64,000 bases of DNA from Ruminococcus sp. (GTDB taxonomy: Bacteria; Bacillota; Clostridia; Oscillospirales; Ruminococcaceae), in contig JAGCWY010000059.1 of NCBI GenBank assembly GCA_017961625.1, forward strand, positions 56,038-120,037, written 5' to 3'. Position numbers and translations under genes: made by a program. Of this stretch, positions 42,811-51,898 are shown one piece after another. The notes beneath the pieces are model-generated. The model saw nothing but the letters and a program-made list of their open reading frames with translations, was not told the origin of the DNA and ran no database searches. Position 1 is the first letter of the stretch. Every line of letters begins with the position of its first letter.

Positions 42811-44172
42811 ATGTCAACGATAGCCGCTATCTCAACTCCGAACGCTATGGGAGGTATAGCTGTTATACGTATTTCCGGTGATGAAGCCATAAGTATAGCG
42901 GATAAGGTGTTCTCCCCTTACGGTGATAAAAATGTTTTTGAAATGGAAGGGTATACCTGCGCTTACGGTATCGCTCATGACGGTGACGAGAGACTTGACG
43001 ACTGTATACTCACTGTTTTTCGGGCTCCCCACAGCTACACCGGTGAGGATATCGCGGAGATATCCTGCCATGGCGGATTGTACATAACTAAAAAGATACT
43101 TCGTGCTATTCTGAAAAATGGAGCCGTAAACGCCGAAGGCGGAGAGTTTACTAAAAGAGCTTATATAAATGGAAAGCTTGACCTCACTCAAGCAGAAGCC
43201 GTCATGGATATAATCTCCGCAAAGGGTGAGCGTGAGTTGAAAATGGCTAAAAATCTACGTGAGGGCGCTGCTTTTAAAAAAGCAAAGAAGTGCTCCGACA
43301 AGCTTATGAAGATACTCGGCGACCTTGCGGCGTGGGCTGATTATCCCGAGGAGGATATCCCGGAAATACGTCCGGAGGCACTTACTGCCGAGTTAAAAAT
43401 CGTCCGTGATGAGCTGTGTTCACTAGTAAAGAATTACGACAGCGGAAGAATACTCCGCGATGGAGTTGCGACGGCTATAATTGGTCGTCCTAACGTCGGC
43501 AAGTCCACCCTTTTCAACTGCTTGAGCGGCTGCCAGAGAAGTATTGTTACTGAAATTGCCGGAACAACTAGAGATATAATTGAGGAGACAGTTCGCATCG
43601 GAGATATTACTCTGAGGCTTTCGGATACTGCTGGTATTCATGATACTGATGATATAATTGAGGGAATCGGTGTCGAAATGGCTGAGAAAATGATTTCCTC
43701 CTCTGAACTTGTCATTGCAGTATTTGATGGAAGCTGTCCTCTGACTGCGGACGATACATATTTAATTAATAAAATTAATATAAATAAAACAATAGCAGTT
43801 ATAAATAAAAATGATGTTGGCCAGCAGCTGGATACTTCTCTGCTGAAAGAAAAAATTCAACATATTGTATATCTTTCTGCGAAAGAAAACACTGGCGTTG
43901 ATGAGCTTTACGATAAGATACAGACAGTTTTAAAACTCAACGAAGCTGATTTTGACACTGTTACAGCTGCAAATGAGAGACAGAAAAAATGTATCGATAT
44001 TGCTCTTGAAGGTATAAATAATGCTATTTCATCACTTGAAATCGGTGAAATGCTGGACGCAGTGAATGTACTTATAGATGAAGCTGAGCAGTCGCTGCTC
44101 ATGTTAACCGGTGAAAAGATTACGAACGCAGTTGTAGATGAGGTGTTTTCACGCTTCTGCGTTGGCAAGTAA
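42811..44172 (+). CDS. mnmE: tRNA modification GTPase MnmE
   Basis: A 453-residue GTPase: N-terminal tetrahydrofolate-binding domain (AISTPNAMGGIAVIRISG), helical domain, G domain with G1 GRPNVGKSTLF, G2 TTRDIIEE, G3 DTAG, G4 NKND, and C-terminal FCVGK. With MnmG it installs the carboxymethylaminomethyl group at wobble U34. RBS AGGAGTG precedes the ATG. It is adjacent to mnmG, with a parS-like palindrome in the spacer. Confidence 0.95.
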   Translation: MSTIAAISTPNAMGGIAVIRISGDEAISIADKVFSPYGDKNVFEMEGYTCAYGIAHDGDERLDDCILTVFRAPHSYTGEDIAEISCHGGLYITKKILRAILKNGAVNAEGGEFTKRAYINGKLDLTQAEAVMDIISAKGERELKMAKNLREGAAFKKAKKCSDKLMKILGDLAAWADYPEEDIPEIRPEALTAELKIVRDELCSLVKNYDSGRILRDGVATAIIGRPNVGKSTLFNCLSGCQRSIVTEIAGTTRDIIEETVRIGDITLRLSDTAGIHDTDDIIEGIGVEMAEKMISSSELVIAVFDGSCPLTADDTYLINKININKTIAVINKNDVGQQLDTSLLKEKIQHIVYLSAKENTGVDELYDKIQTVLKLNEADFDTVTAANERQKKCIDIALEGINNAISSLEIGEMLDAVNVLIDEAEQSLLMLTGEKITNAVVDEVFSRFCVGK

Positions 44173-44188
44173 TGTTTCATGTGAAACA
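44173..44188. other. parS-like palindrome, one mismatch, at the mnmG RBS
   Basis: TGTTTCATGTGAAACA differs from parS (TGTTTCACGTGAAACA) at one central base. It begins at the mnmE stop codon and ends just before the mnmG RBS AAGGAG (44191). Confidence 0.65.
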
Positions 44189-44204
44189 AAAAGGAGTGAA
44201 ATTA

Positions 44205-46082
44205 TTGAACTACGAAATGGGCGAATTTGATGTCGCAGTAGTAGGTGCTGGTCATGCAGGAGTCGAGGCAGCTCTTGCTGCCGCAAGACTTGGCTGTAAA
44301 ACAGTAATGTTTACTATATCTCTTGACCAAATTGCAAATATGCCATGTAATCCTTCGATAGGTGGTACAGCAAAAGGACATCTCGTTCGTGAAATAGACG
44401 CATTAGGCGGAGAAATGGGTAAGGCAGCGGATAAATGCTTTATCCAGAGCCGTATGCTCAACCGTGGAAAGGGGCCGGCAGTTCACAGCTTAAGAGTACA
44501 GGCGGACAGAGTTGAGTATCATAAATACATGAAAAATGTCTGTGAAAAACAAAAAAATCTTTTCGTAAAACAGGCTGAGATATCGGATATCATAGTAGAA
44601 AATAGTAAAATTACTGGCGTAAGAACAAAGCTAGGAGCCGAATACAAGGTCAGTGCAGTTATTGTTGCTACTGGAACATATCTTAAAGGAAAAATACACA
44701 TTGGTGAGGTCTCTTATGAAAGCGGTCCGGATTCGGCCTTGCCGAGTAGTTTCCTTTCAAAAAGTCTTATAGAAAACGGTGTTGAACTCAGAAGATTTAA
44801 AACAGGTACTCCATGCCGTGTTAACAAGAGAAGTATAAATTTTGATATAATGGAAAAACAGAATGGAGACGAGAAAATAGTCCCCTTCTCATTTGAGACT
44901 GATCCGACACAGTTAGATAACAAAGTAAGTTGTTACGTTACATATACCAACAGTAAAACACATGAAGTGATACTATCAAATCTTGATAGGTCTCCATTAT
45001 ACTCTGGAAGAATAGAAGGAGTTGGCCCTCGTTACTGTCCGTCTATCGAGGACAAAATTGTACGTTTTTCTGACAAGCCAAGGCATCAGCTCTTTGTAGA
45101 GCCAATGGGACTTACAACAGAAGAGTACTATTTACAAGGAATGTCATCGTCGCTTCCGGAGGACGTTCAGCTTGCTTTCCTTAGGACAATAGACGGATTG
45201 GAAGACGTTGAAATAATGCGTCCAGCATATGCTATTGAGTATGACTGCTGTAATCCAAATCAACTCCTCCCCACCCTTGAATTTAAGAATATAGAGGGAC
45301 TTTATGGTGCAGGACAATTTAATGGAAGTTCGGGTTATGAGGAGGCTGCGGCTCAGGGTATCGTTGCTGGTATTAATGCATCTTTGAAAATTAAGGGTAA
45401 AGAGCCGATGATTCTTGATCGCGCAAGCTCTTATATTGGAACTCTTGTTGATGATCTTGTCACAAAGGGATGTTCTGACCCTTACAGAATGATGACCTCC
45501 AGAAGCGAGTACAGACTAATTTTGCGCCAAGATAATGCTGATCAGAGGCTTACACCAATTGGTTACAAGATCGGTCTAATATCCCAAGATCGTTACGAAG
45601 CTCTTTTAAAAAAAGTAAAGCTCACTACTGAGGAGATTGAACGTGTTTCAAAACTCAATATATCTCCTTCTGAAGAGCTTAATGGCTTTCTAGAGGAGCA
45701 TGGTACTTCCCCTCTTGCTACAGGTTGTAAAATGTCAGATCTTATAAGACGCCCACAGCTTTTATATAATGATCTTAAGAAGTTTGATCCAGATAGAATA
45801 GAGCTTCCTGATGATGTTGCTGAACAGGTAGAGCTACAGATAAAATACGAAGGTTATATACAAAAGCAACTAGTACAAATCGAACAGATGCGAAAAATGG
45901 AGTGTAAAAAGCTTCCAAAGGATCTTGATTATAACAATATTTATGGGCTTCGTCTCGAAGCTGTAGAAAAGCTTAACCGCATAAAGCCTCTTTCAATTGG
46001 CCAGGCTTCTAGAATATCAGGAGTATCCCCTGCTGATATTTCTATTCTTGCCGTATGGCTCATGCATGAGAAGGGAGAATAA
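44205..46082 (+). CDS. mnmG: tRNA uridine 5-carboxymethylaminomethyl modification enzyme MnmG
   Basis: A 625-residue FAD enzyme: dinucleotide-binding VVGAGHAGVEAALAAARLG, MPCNPSIGGTAKGHLVREID, GKGPAVHSLRVQADR and the C-terminal domain binding MnmE. The start is TTG 44205: AAGGAG is eight bases upstream, while the earlier ATG at 44172 lies inside the mnmE stop/parS-like sequence, and a later ATG at 44217 lies too far from the RBS. It completes U34 modification with MnmE. Confidence 0.94.
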   Translation: MNYEMGEFDVAVVGAGHAGVEAALAAARLGCKTVMFTISLDQIANMPCNPSIGGTAKGHLVREIDALGGEMGKAADKCFIQSRMLNRGKGPAVHSLRVQADRVEYHKYMKNVCEKQKNLFVKQAEISDIIVENSKITGVRTKLGAEYKVSAVIVATGTYLKGKIHIGEVSYESGPDSALPSSFLSKSLIENGVELRRFKTGTPCRVNKRSINFDIMEKQNGDEKIVPFSFETDPTQLDNKVSCYVTYTNSKTHEVILSNLDRSPLYSGRIEGVGPRYCPSIEDKIVRFSDKPRHQLFVEPMGLTTEEYYLQGMSSSLPEDVQLAFLRTIDGLEDVEIMRPAYAIEYDCCNPNQLLPTLEFKNIEGLYGAGQFNGSSGYEEAAAQGIVAGINASLKIKGKEPMILDRASSYIGTLVDDLVTKGCSDPYRMMTSRSEYRLILRQDNADQRLTPIGYKIGLISQDRYEALLKKVKLTTEEIERVSKLNISPSEELNGFLEEHGTSPLATGCKMSDLIRRPQLLYNDLKKFDPDRIELPDDVAEQVELQIKYEGYIQKQLVQIEQMRKMECKKLPKDLDYNNIYGLRLEAVEKLNRIKPLSIGQASRISGVSPADISILAVWLMHEKGE

Positions 46083-46083
46083 T

Positions 46084-46788
46084 ATGCTTCCTGAATTTGA
46101 AATTTGTTGCTCTAAATTTACAGAGGCCGGCTTAGTTTTAACTGATGAGCTTTACAAAAAGCTTGATACATATGCTGAGTTCCTTATTGAATACAATGAA
46201 AAGGTGAATCTTACCACAATTTTGGATCCATTGGAGATACTGAGAAAACACTTTATAGACAGTATTATTATTTCTAAATATGTTGACATACCTAGAAATT
46301 CGAGTATAATTGATGTCGGAACTGGTGCTGGATTTCCCTCTGTGCCCCTTAAGCTTATGAGAAATGATATAAAACTCACTTTGCTTGATAGCCTTAATAA
46401 GCGTATTCAGTTTCTAACTCAGTTGAGCGATAAACTTGGTATTGAAGCAGAGTTTATACATGGTCGCGCTGAGGAAGTTGCAAATAGAGAAGAATACCGC
46501 GAAAAATTTGACTTATCATGCGCTAGAGCAGTTGCAAATCTTTCACTTTTAAGCGAATACTGTATTCCTTTTGTTAAGACTGGAGGTCTTTTTATATCTA
46601 TGAAGGGACCTAGCGAGGACTTAAGTGAAGGCGAAAATGCTGTACGATTGCTTGGCGGTCAAATTGAAAAGCTTTCTGAATATGAGCTTTTCGGCGAAAA
46701 ACGCAGGATTGTACATATAAAAAAAATATCGCAAACTCCGCTAAAATACCCCAGAAATAGCAGTCAAATTAAAAAGAAACAACTTTAA
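46084..46788 (+). CDS. rsmG: 16S rRNA (guanine-527-N7)-methyltransferase RsmG
   Basis: A 234-residue methyltransferase: IEYNEKVNLTTI, the SAM site DVGTGAGFPSVPLK (about 78-91) and SCARAVANLSLLSEYC. It makes m7G527 in 16S rRNA; its loss gives low streptomycin resistance in other bacteria. The start at 46084 lies one base after the mnmG stop codon and has an AAGGGAG upstream; a longer reading overlapping mnmG is rejected. A terminator follows. Confidence 0.94.
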   Translation: MLPEFEICCSKFTEAGLVLTDELYKKLDTYAEFLIEYNEKVNLTTILDPLEILRKHFIDSIIISKYVDIPRNSSIIDVGTGAGFPSVPLKLMRNDIKLTLLDSLNKRIQFLTQLSDKLGIEAEFIHGRAEEVANREEYREKFDLSCARAVANLSLLSEYCIPFVKTGGLFISMKGPSEDLSEGENAVRLLGGQIEKLSEYELFGEKRRIVHIKKISQTPLKYPRNSSQIKKKQL

Positions 46789-46810
46789 TATAGAAAATAA
46801 ATGTCTATAT

Positions 46811-46847
46811 ATCCGTAGTTTTTATCAAAAAACTGCGGATTTTTTTT
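46811..46847 (+). terminator. rsmG terminator
   Basis: ATCCGTAGTTTTT (46811-46823) pairs with AAAAACTGCGGAT (46828-46840) and a run of Ts follows. Confidence 0.8.
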
Positions 46848-46978
46848 ATAGATAATATTTCCCATAAATGATATAATTAGTCTATCATAAAAACGTTTTA
46901 GAATTTATTCATTTTTAGTATATTAATTATGACTTTATTTCTTAAAATTCTATATTCATGTATTATGGAGGTAATAGT

Positions 46979-47794
46979 ATGGCAAGTTTTTTAAATTTTA
47001 CAAAGGAAAGGCTTATAAATAAGGTAGTTGAGATTGCTGTTGAGGATATTATACCGAATCCTAATCAACCACGTTCGGATTTTAATGAGGACATTACTCC
47101 CCTTGCTGAATCAATTTCTCAGAACGGTATTTTACAGCCATTGTCTGTGCGTAAGAAAGGTTCAAAATACGAGCTTATTTCTGGTGAACGCCGTTTAAGA
47201 GCTGCAATAATGTGTGGTTTTCCAGTTGTACCAAGTATAGTATATGATGTTAGTGACAGACATTCAGCTATACTAGCTCTAATTGAGAATATACAAAGGC
47301 ATGATTTGTCATTTTTTGAAGAGGCTTCGGCTATTGAAAAGCTTATATCACACTATGACATGACACAAGAAGATGCTGCTTCAAAGCTTGGAAAAGCTCA
47401 AAGTACTATTGCAAATAAGCTCCGTCTTCTTAGACTTACCGAAAAAGAACGTTCACTTATCATGCAATATAATCTAACAGAACGCCATGCGCGTTCACTT
47501 CTAAGGCTTGCAAGTACTGAGGATAGGCTATTTATTCTTGAAAAAATTATTAAAGAGAGCCTTAATGTTGAACATTCGGAGAGACTTATAGACGAATTTA
47601 TAGGCAGTCAGTGTAATAAGGTCAGCTACAAAAAACGTTCTGCAGTTTTTCAAAATGTTAAGATGTTTGTTAATACTATAAACAAGGCAGTTGAGACTAT
47701 GCAAGCTGCCGGAATATCAGCAGATTCTACTAAAGTACAAAACGACGAATATATTGAGTATCGTGTAAAAATTCCAGTCCAGAAGAAAAAATGA
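46979..47794 (+). CDS. noc: Nucleoid occlusion protein Noc (ParB family)
   Basis: A 271-residue ParB/Noc-type CTP-binding clamp protein: short amphipathic N-terminal segment MASFLNFTKERLINK, then IIPNPNQPRSDF, the CTP-binding GERRLRAA box, IENIQRHDLSFFEEA and the HTH. Residues that set Noc rather than ParB DNA specificity look Noc-like: KAQSTIANKLRLL and TERHARSLL (ParB has RSxxANxxR and AGHARALL). The C-terminal EYRVKIP also parallels Noc. Bacillus Noc prevents division over the nucleoid. The start 46979 follows GGAGG. It precedes soj and parB, as in Firmicutes oriC regions. Confidence 0.85.
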   Translation: MASFLNFTKERLINKVVEIAVEDIIPNPNQPRSDFNEDITPLAESISQNGILQPLSVRKKGSKYELISGERRLRAAIMCGFPVVPSIVYDVSDRHSAILALIENIQRHDLSFFEEASAIEKLISHYDMTQEDAASKLGKAQSTIANKLRLLRLTEKERSLIMQYNLTERHARSLLRLASTEDRLFILEKIIKESLNVEHSERLIDEFIGSQCNKVSYKKRSAVFQNVKMFVNTINKAVETMQAAGISADSTKVQNDEYIEYRVKIPVQKKK

Positions 47795-47801
47795 GCACAA
47801 T

Positions 47802-47817
47802 TGTTTCACATGAAACA
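47802..47817. other. parS-like palindrome, one mismatch
   Basis: TGTTTCACATGAAACA, one base from parS, placed eight bases after the noc stop. Its 3' half is also the 5' arm of the noc terminator. Confidence 0.7.
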
Positions 47818-47843
47818 TTTTATATGTTTCATGTGCTTTTTTT
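47807..47843 (+). terminator. noc terminator built from parS half-sites
   Basis: CACATGAAACAT (47807-47818) and ATGTTTCATGTG (47824-47835) form a 12-bp perfect stem, followed by C and seven Ts. The stem sequence is that of the neighbouring parS-like palindromes. Confidence 0.75.
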
Positions 47844-47853
47844 ATGTTTACAG

Positions 47854-47869
47854 TGTTTCACGTGAAACA
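47854..47869. other. Perfect parS site
   Basis: TGTTTCACGTGAAACA matches the Bacillus parS consensus at all 16 bases. It lies between noc and soj, close to the predicted origin, and should nucleate ParB loading. Confidence 0.9.
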
Positions 47870-47893
47870 ATTTAAAAAAATCTTAGTTTTATA

Positions 47894-47922
47894 TTTACAT
47901 TACTAAAAAAAAGTGTTATAAT
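47894..47922 (+). promoter_or_regulatory. soj-parB promoter
   Basis: TTTACA (47894-47899), a 17-base spacer and TATAAT (47917-47922), about 30 bases before the soj start and 25 bases from the perfect parS. Confidence 0.7.
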
Positions 47923-47952
47923 ATTAATACCAATTCTTGAAAGGAAGATATT

Positions 47953-48780
47953 ATGGGCAAGATAATCGCAGTTGCCAACCAGAAGGGTGGCGTAGGAAAA
48001 ACAACGACCGTTATAAATATTGCAGCATATCTGGGTTCAAGAGGCTTCAATGTGCTATGTATTGACGTAGATCCGCAGGGAAATACAACGACAGGCTTTG
48101 GCATAAAAAAGAAGTCAGTCATTTCTTCGGCATATGACGTTATAACAGGAAAGGCTCGTATTCAAGAATCAATTCTTAGAACTGAATTTGAAAACGTTTC
48201 AATTGTTCCCGCTACAGAAGCTCTTGCAGGCTGCGAGATTGAACTTGTTGAATATGAAAATAGAGTTAATCGTCTGAAAATGCAGGTTCTTACTTGTAAA
48301 GATGAATATGATTACATATTTATTGACTGTCCGCCTGCACTTGGCACAATAACAATTAATGGACTTGTTGCTTGTGATAGTATTATTGTGCCTATGCTTG
48401 CGGAATTCTACGCACTCGAAGGTCTTTCTCAGCTGGTAAACACTATTAAAATAGTTAAAAATAATTATAATCCTGCCCTTGAAATTGAGGGAATACTATT
48501 TACCATGTTCGATGGTAGACTTAATGTTGCTAACGATGTTGTTACGGAAGTCGAAAAGTATTTTCCCGACAAAATATTCCAGACAAAGGTGCCCAGAAAT
48601 GTTCGTATCTCAGAGGCTCCCAGCCACGGAAAGCCCGTGATGTATTATGACAAGGGCTCAAAAGGATCCGAAGCTTATGAGCTGGTATGTCACGAGATGT
48701 TGGGCGAACCGTTGGAGCTTCCAAAAAAGAAAAAGATATTTTCATTCAGAAAAAATAAGAAAGGAAAACGTTCGTCTTGA
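47953..48780 (+). CDS. soj: Chromosome partitioning ATPase Soj/ParA
   Basis: A 275-residue ParA: deviant Walker A NQKGGVGKTTTVIN, DVDPQGNTTTGFG, FIDCPPALG. It cycles ATP and DNA binding, moves ParB-parS complexes and in Bacillus also controls DnaA. A basic C-terminal extension of about 20 residues (KKKKIFSFRKNKKGKRSS) goes beyond the usual end. RBS AAGGAAG. It overlaps nothing and is followed 17 bases later by parB. Confidence 0.94.
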   Translation: MGKIIAVANQKGGVGKTTTVINIAAYLGSRGFNVLCIDVDPQGNTTTGFGIKKKSVISSAYDVITGKARIQESILRTEFENVSIVPATEALAGCEIELVEYENRVNRLKMQVLTCKDEYDYIFIDCPPALGTITINGLVACDSIIVPMLAEFYALEGLSQLVNTIKIVKNNYNPALEIEGILFTMFDGRLNVANDVVTEVEKYFPDKIFQTKVPRNVRISEAPSHGKPVMYYDKGSKGSEAYELVCHEMLGEPLELPKKKKIFSFRKNKKGKRSS

Positions 48781-48797
48781 CGAATGAGGTTTGAACT

Positions 48798-49652
48798 ATG
48801 GCAAAAGGTGGTTTAGGCGCGGGTCTCGATACGCTTTTCAGCGATAATGCCAATGAAGTGCAAGTAAAAAAGACACTGCGCACTGCTGAGCTGGAACCCA
48901 ACAGAGATCAGCCCCGTAAGGAGTTCAGTGACGAGGCTATAACAACTCTTGCGGAATCTATCCGTGAGCACGGTATGTTACAACCTATACTTGTACGTCC
49001 AATAAAGTCAGGCGGCTATCAGATAGTAGCAGGTGAGAGAAGATGGCGTGCAGCAAGAATGGCAGGACTTGATGAGGTGCCGGTCAATATCCGTGAGCTC
49101 AGCGATCTTGAAACTATGCAGATTGCAATAATTGAGAATCTGCAGCGTGAGAATCTTAATCCTATTGAAGAAGCTGCAGGATACAACGACCTTATCGAAA
49201 AGTACGGCATGACGCAGGAAAAGGTGGCAAAAATGGTTGGTCGCTCACGTTCGGCAGTAGCCAACGCCGTGAGAATACTTTCTCTTCCTGACAGAGTGCT
49301 AAAAATGGTTAAATCCGGAGATATTTCCGCAGGTCATGCAAGAGCTCTGCTGGGCTTTGAGGACGAGGAGATGCTAATTGCAACGGCCCTCAGGGCTGCT
49401 GGCGGCGGTTTGACAGTACGTCAGGTTGAAAAAGCAGCACAGAAGTCAACTGAGCATAAGGAAGATAATTCCACGGAGAAGTCCAACAAAAAAATTGATA
49501 ATTATTTTAAGGAAATGGAGCTTTCACTTAACGAGCGCCTCGGCAGAAAGGTCAAGGTAGACTACGGAAAGAACAAAGGAGCGCTTATCCTTGAATTTTA
49601 TGATAAAAACGACCTCGCAGCGTTGGCTGAAAAGCTCGCAAAAGAGGACTAA
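48798..49652 (+). CDS. parB: Chromosome partitioning protein ParB (Spo0J)
   Basis: A 284-residue ParB: GGLGAGLDTLF at the start, PNRDQPRKEF, GERRWRAARMAG (CTP site), IIENLQRENLNPIEEA, HTH with GRSRSAVANAVRILSL and AGHARALLGF. These are ParB-specific rather than Noc-specific residues. The C-terminus is the dimerisation domain. It should bind the parS sites upstream and load SMC. Paired with soj in one operon. Confidence 0.95.
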   Translation: MAKGGLGAGLDTLFSDNANEVQVKKTLRTAELEPNRDQPRKEFSDEAITTLAESIREHGMLQPILVRPIKSGGYQIVAGERRWRAARMAGLDEVPVNIRELSDLETMQIAIIENLQRENLNPIEEAAGYNDLIEKYGMTQEKVAKMVGRSRSAVANAVRILSLPDRVLKMVKSGDISAGHARALLGFEDEEMLIATALRAAGGGLTVRQVEKAAQKSTEHKEDNSTEKSNKKIDNYFKEMELSLNERLGRKVKVDYGKNKGALILEFYDKNDLAALAEKLAKED

Positions 49653-49663
49653 GGAGAATAAAT

Positions 49664-50956
49664 ATGATAGATATTAAGCTTATTAGAACCAATCCAGAAA
49701 TGGTCAAGGAGAACATTAAAAAGAAGTTTCAGGATGACAAACTGCAGCTTGTTGACAAGGTAGCCGAGCTTGACAAGCAGTACAGAGAGACCAAGCTTGC
49801 CTGTGACAATCTCAGAAATACACGTAATGTAAAGAGCAAAGAGATTGGCGGACTTATGAAGAATGGTCAGAAGGAAGAGGCTGAAAAGATAAAGGCTGAG
49901 GTTTCAGCAATGGGCAAGGAGCTCGAAGAAAAGGAGCAGTTAGAGATAAAGCTCGAAGCAGATATAAGAGAGATAATGCTTGTTATTCCGAATATCATCG
50001 ACGAGACAGTTCCGATAGGAAAGGACGATACAGAGAATGTAGAAGTAGAACGCTTCGGTGAGCCTGCTGTTCCTAATTTTGAAGTGCCTTACCACGTTGA
50101 TATAATGGAAAAGGTGAACGGTATCGACATCGACAGTGCACGTAAGACAAGCGGCAATGGTTTCTATTATCTCTGCGGAGATATTGCACAGCTCCAAAGC
50201 TGCATACTCTCATATGCAAGAGACTTCATGATAGACAAGGGCTTTACTTACTATATTCCACCTTTCATGATAAGAAGCAACGTTGTAACAGGCGTTATGA
50301 GCTTCGCTGAAATGGAGGGCATGATGTACAAGATAGAGGGCGAAGATCTTTATCTTATCGGTACCTCCGAGCACTCTATGATAGGCAAGTTCATTGATAC
50401 CATAGTTCCTGAGGAGGAGCTTCCGAAGACTCTAACAAGCTATTCTCCTTGCTTCCGAAAGGAGGTTGGAGCTCACGGCATTGAGGAGCGCGGTGTATAC
50501 CGTATACATCAGTTTGAAAAGCAGGAAATGGTAGTTGTATGTAAGCCAGAGGAGTCTATGGACTGGTTCCATAAGCTCTACAGCTATACAGTTGAGTTTT
50601 TCCGTACACTTGATATACCTGTACGTACTCTTGAGTGTTGTTCAGGAGATCTTGCAGACCTTAAGGTGAAGTCTATTGATGTTGAGGCGTGGTCACCTCG
50701 TCAGAAGAAGTACTTTGAGGTAGGAAGTTGTTCAAATCTCGGTGATGCACAGGCAAGACGTCTCGGCATAAGAGTAAAGGCTGAGGATGGTAGCAAGTAC
50801 TTTGCACATACACTTAATAATACAGTTGTTGCTCCTCCGAGAATGCTAATTGCATTCCTTGAGAATAACCTTAACGAGGATGGTTCTATACGTATACCAA
50901 AGGCTCTCCAGCCCTATATGCGCAAGGACATTATTAAGGTACCAGAGAAGAAGTAA
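49664..50956 (+). CDS. serS: Serine-tRNA ligase
   Basis: A 430-residue seryl-tRNA synthetase: N-terminal coiled-coil arm (about 27-105), then class II core with motif 2 as FRKEVGAHGIEERGVYRIHQ and motif 3 region ARRLGIRVKAEDGSKYFAHT. The usual HTLNGSGLA signature is HTLNNTVVAPPR here, and CSNLGDAQARR replaces CSNCTDFQARR, so it belongs to the divergent SerRS form seen in some Clostridia. RBS AAGGAG. It directly follows parB and leads into a small membrane gene by a one-base stop/start overlap. Confidence 0.94.
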   Translation: MIDIKLIRTNPEMVKENIKKKFQDDKLQLVDKVAELDKQYRETKLACDNLRNTRNVKSKEIGGLMKNGQKEEAEKIKAEVSAMGKELEEKEQLEIKLEADIREIMLVIPNIIDETVPIGKDDTENVEVERFGEPAVPNFEVPYHVDIMEKVNGIDIDSARKTSGNGFYYLCGDIAQLQSCILSYARDFMIDKGFTYYIPPFMIRSNVVTGVMSFAEMEGMMYKIEGEDLYLIGTSEHSMIGKFIDTIVPEEELPKTLTSYSPCFRKEVGAHGIEERGVYRIHQFEKQEMVVVCKPEESMDWFHKLYSYTVEFFRTLDIPVRTLECCSGDLADLKVKSIDVEAWSPRQKKYFEVGSCSNLGDAQARRLGIRVKAEDGSKYFAHTLNNTVVAPPRMLIAFLENNLNEDGSIRIPKALQPYMRKDIIKVPEKK

Positions 50957-51393
50957 TGGGATTTGTAATATATTTCTCTGTACTTGTTTTGATTGCTGTC
51001 ATTGGTATATCACTTTACAATTACAATATAAAGAAATATAGTGTCTGTGTAAATGCTGTAATAACACAGTGTGATGTACGAGTAAAAAAAGTTTCGAGTA
51101 GTCATCATTCATCACAATTAAGAAAAATATATTATTACATGTGTGAATATTATTACGAAGGACAGCATTATACGTATAAATTCCAGGAGGGCGGCTCATT
51201 TCAGTATATATTTGCGGTTGGTCAGGAAACAGAAATATATATTGATCCTGACAGACCTGATAAAGCAATTTTAAGCCATACACCTGATAAAGTCGGACTT
51301 ATAATTCTGCTTTCAATACTTGGATTGCTGGCGCTGGCAGGCATTGTACTTCTAATTTTAATAAAAGTATATTCAAAAATCGGTCCTGTATAA
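50956..51393 (+). CDS. DUF3592-like membrane protein
   Basis: A 145-residue protein with one membrane segment at each end (about 3-23 and 112-137) and an extracytoplasmic strand-rich domain between, including CEYYYEGQHYTYKFQEG and VGQETEIYIDPDRPDKAIL, the DUF3592 pattern. Role unknown. Its ATG overlaps the serS stop by one base, so it is translationally coupled to it. Confidence 0.8.
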   Translation: MGFVIYFSVLVLIAVIGISLYNYNIKKYSVCVNAVITQCDVRVKKVSSSHHSSQLRKIYYYMCEYYYEGQHYTYKFQEGGSFQYIFAVGQETEIYIDPDRPDKAILSHTPDKVGLIILLSILGLLALAGIVLLILIKVYSKIGPV

Positions 51394-51411
51394 ACAGAAC
51401 CGATTTTTTGT
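51377..51411 (+). terminator. Terminator of the serS-DUF3592 transcript
   Basis: AAAATCGGT and ACCGATTTT (about 51377-51409), loop of about 13 bases, then a T run. The 5' arm overlaps the last codons of the DUF3592 gene. Confidence 0.75.
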
Positions 51412-51587
51412 ATGGATGCCTAATGAATCCCTCTGGCGAAAATGAGGCATATAGTTACCTAGACTATAATCTTGGCCTCGGTAATTCAATTTTCTGTTAA
51501 GAGGAGTCTTCAAAATGGGTATTCCACATTTTCAATTCTTTATTCACAGTTCTAAATTTATGGATTGTCAAAGGTATATTTTACAAG

Positions 51588-51695
51588 CTAACGGTTGTCT
51601 ATATGTTCGTCGCCCCACTTTGCTGCTGTACAGAGGCACATCGTTACAACACCTATCGTTCCTCCGAACATTGAACCTAAAATAAAACTTATCAT
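51588..51695 (-). CDS. DUF3789 mini-protein
   Basis: A 35-residue membrane peptide, MISFILGSMFGGTIGVVTMC then LCTAAKWGDEHIDNR. The single hydrophobic segment with GGxxGVVxMCLC matches the tiny DUF3789 family, which is typical of Clostridia and of mobile elements, role unknown. The RBS is weak (AGAG seven bases upstream). It sits alone in the 505-base gap between a serS-linked gene and fprA; the rest of that gap (51412-51587, 51700-51850) holds nothing else I can support. Confidence 0.65.
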   Translation of the reverse strand: MISFILGSMFGGTIGVVTMCLCTAAKWGDEHIDNR

Positions 51696-51898
51696 TCTGT
51701 CAACTCTTTTTCTTATTTTTTTAGCTGATATTATTATGCGCTTTTTTTCTTATTATAATCATAGCTGAACACGAATATTTTCGCAATATACAGACATAAT
51801 AAAAGAAAAATACTTAAATTTGTTGCAAATGCCACTTTTCATTGCTCTTTATTTATGGTATAATAATCCCATAAAATCAAGAAATGAGGTATTTACCA

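Noticed and set aside
46979..49652. Noc-binding sites (ATTTCCCGGGAAAT type)
   Set aside because: None seen by eye in the window although Noc-type specificity residues are present; a whole-genome scan is needed.
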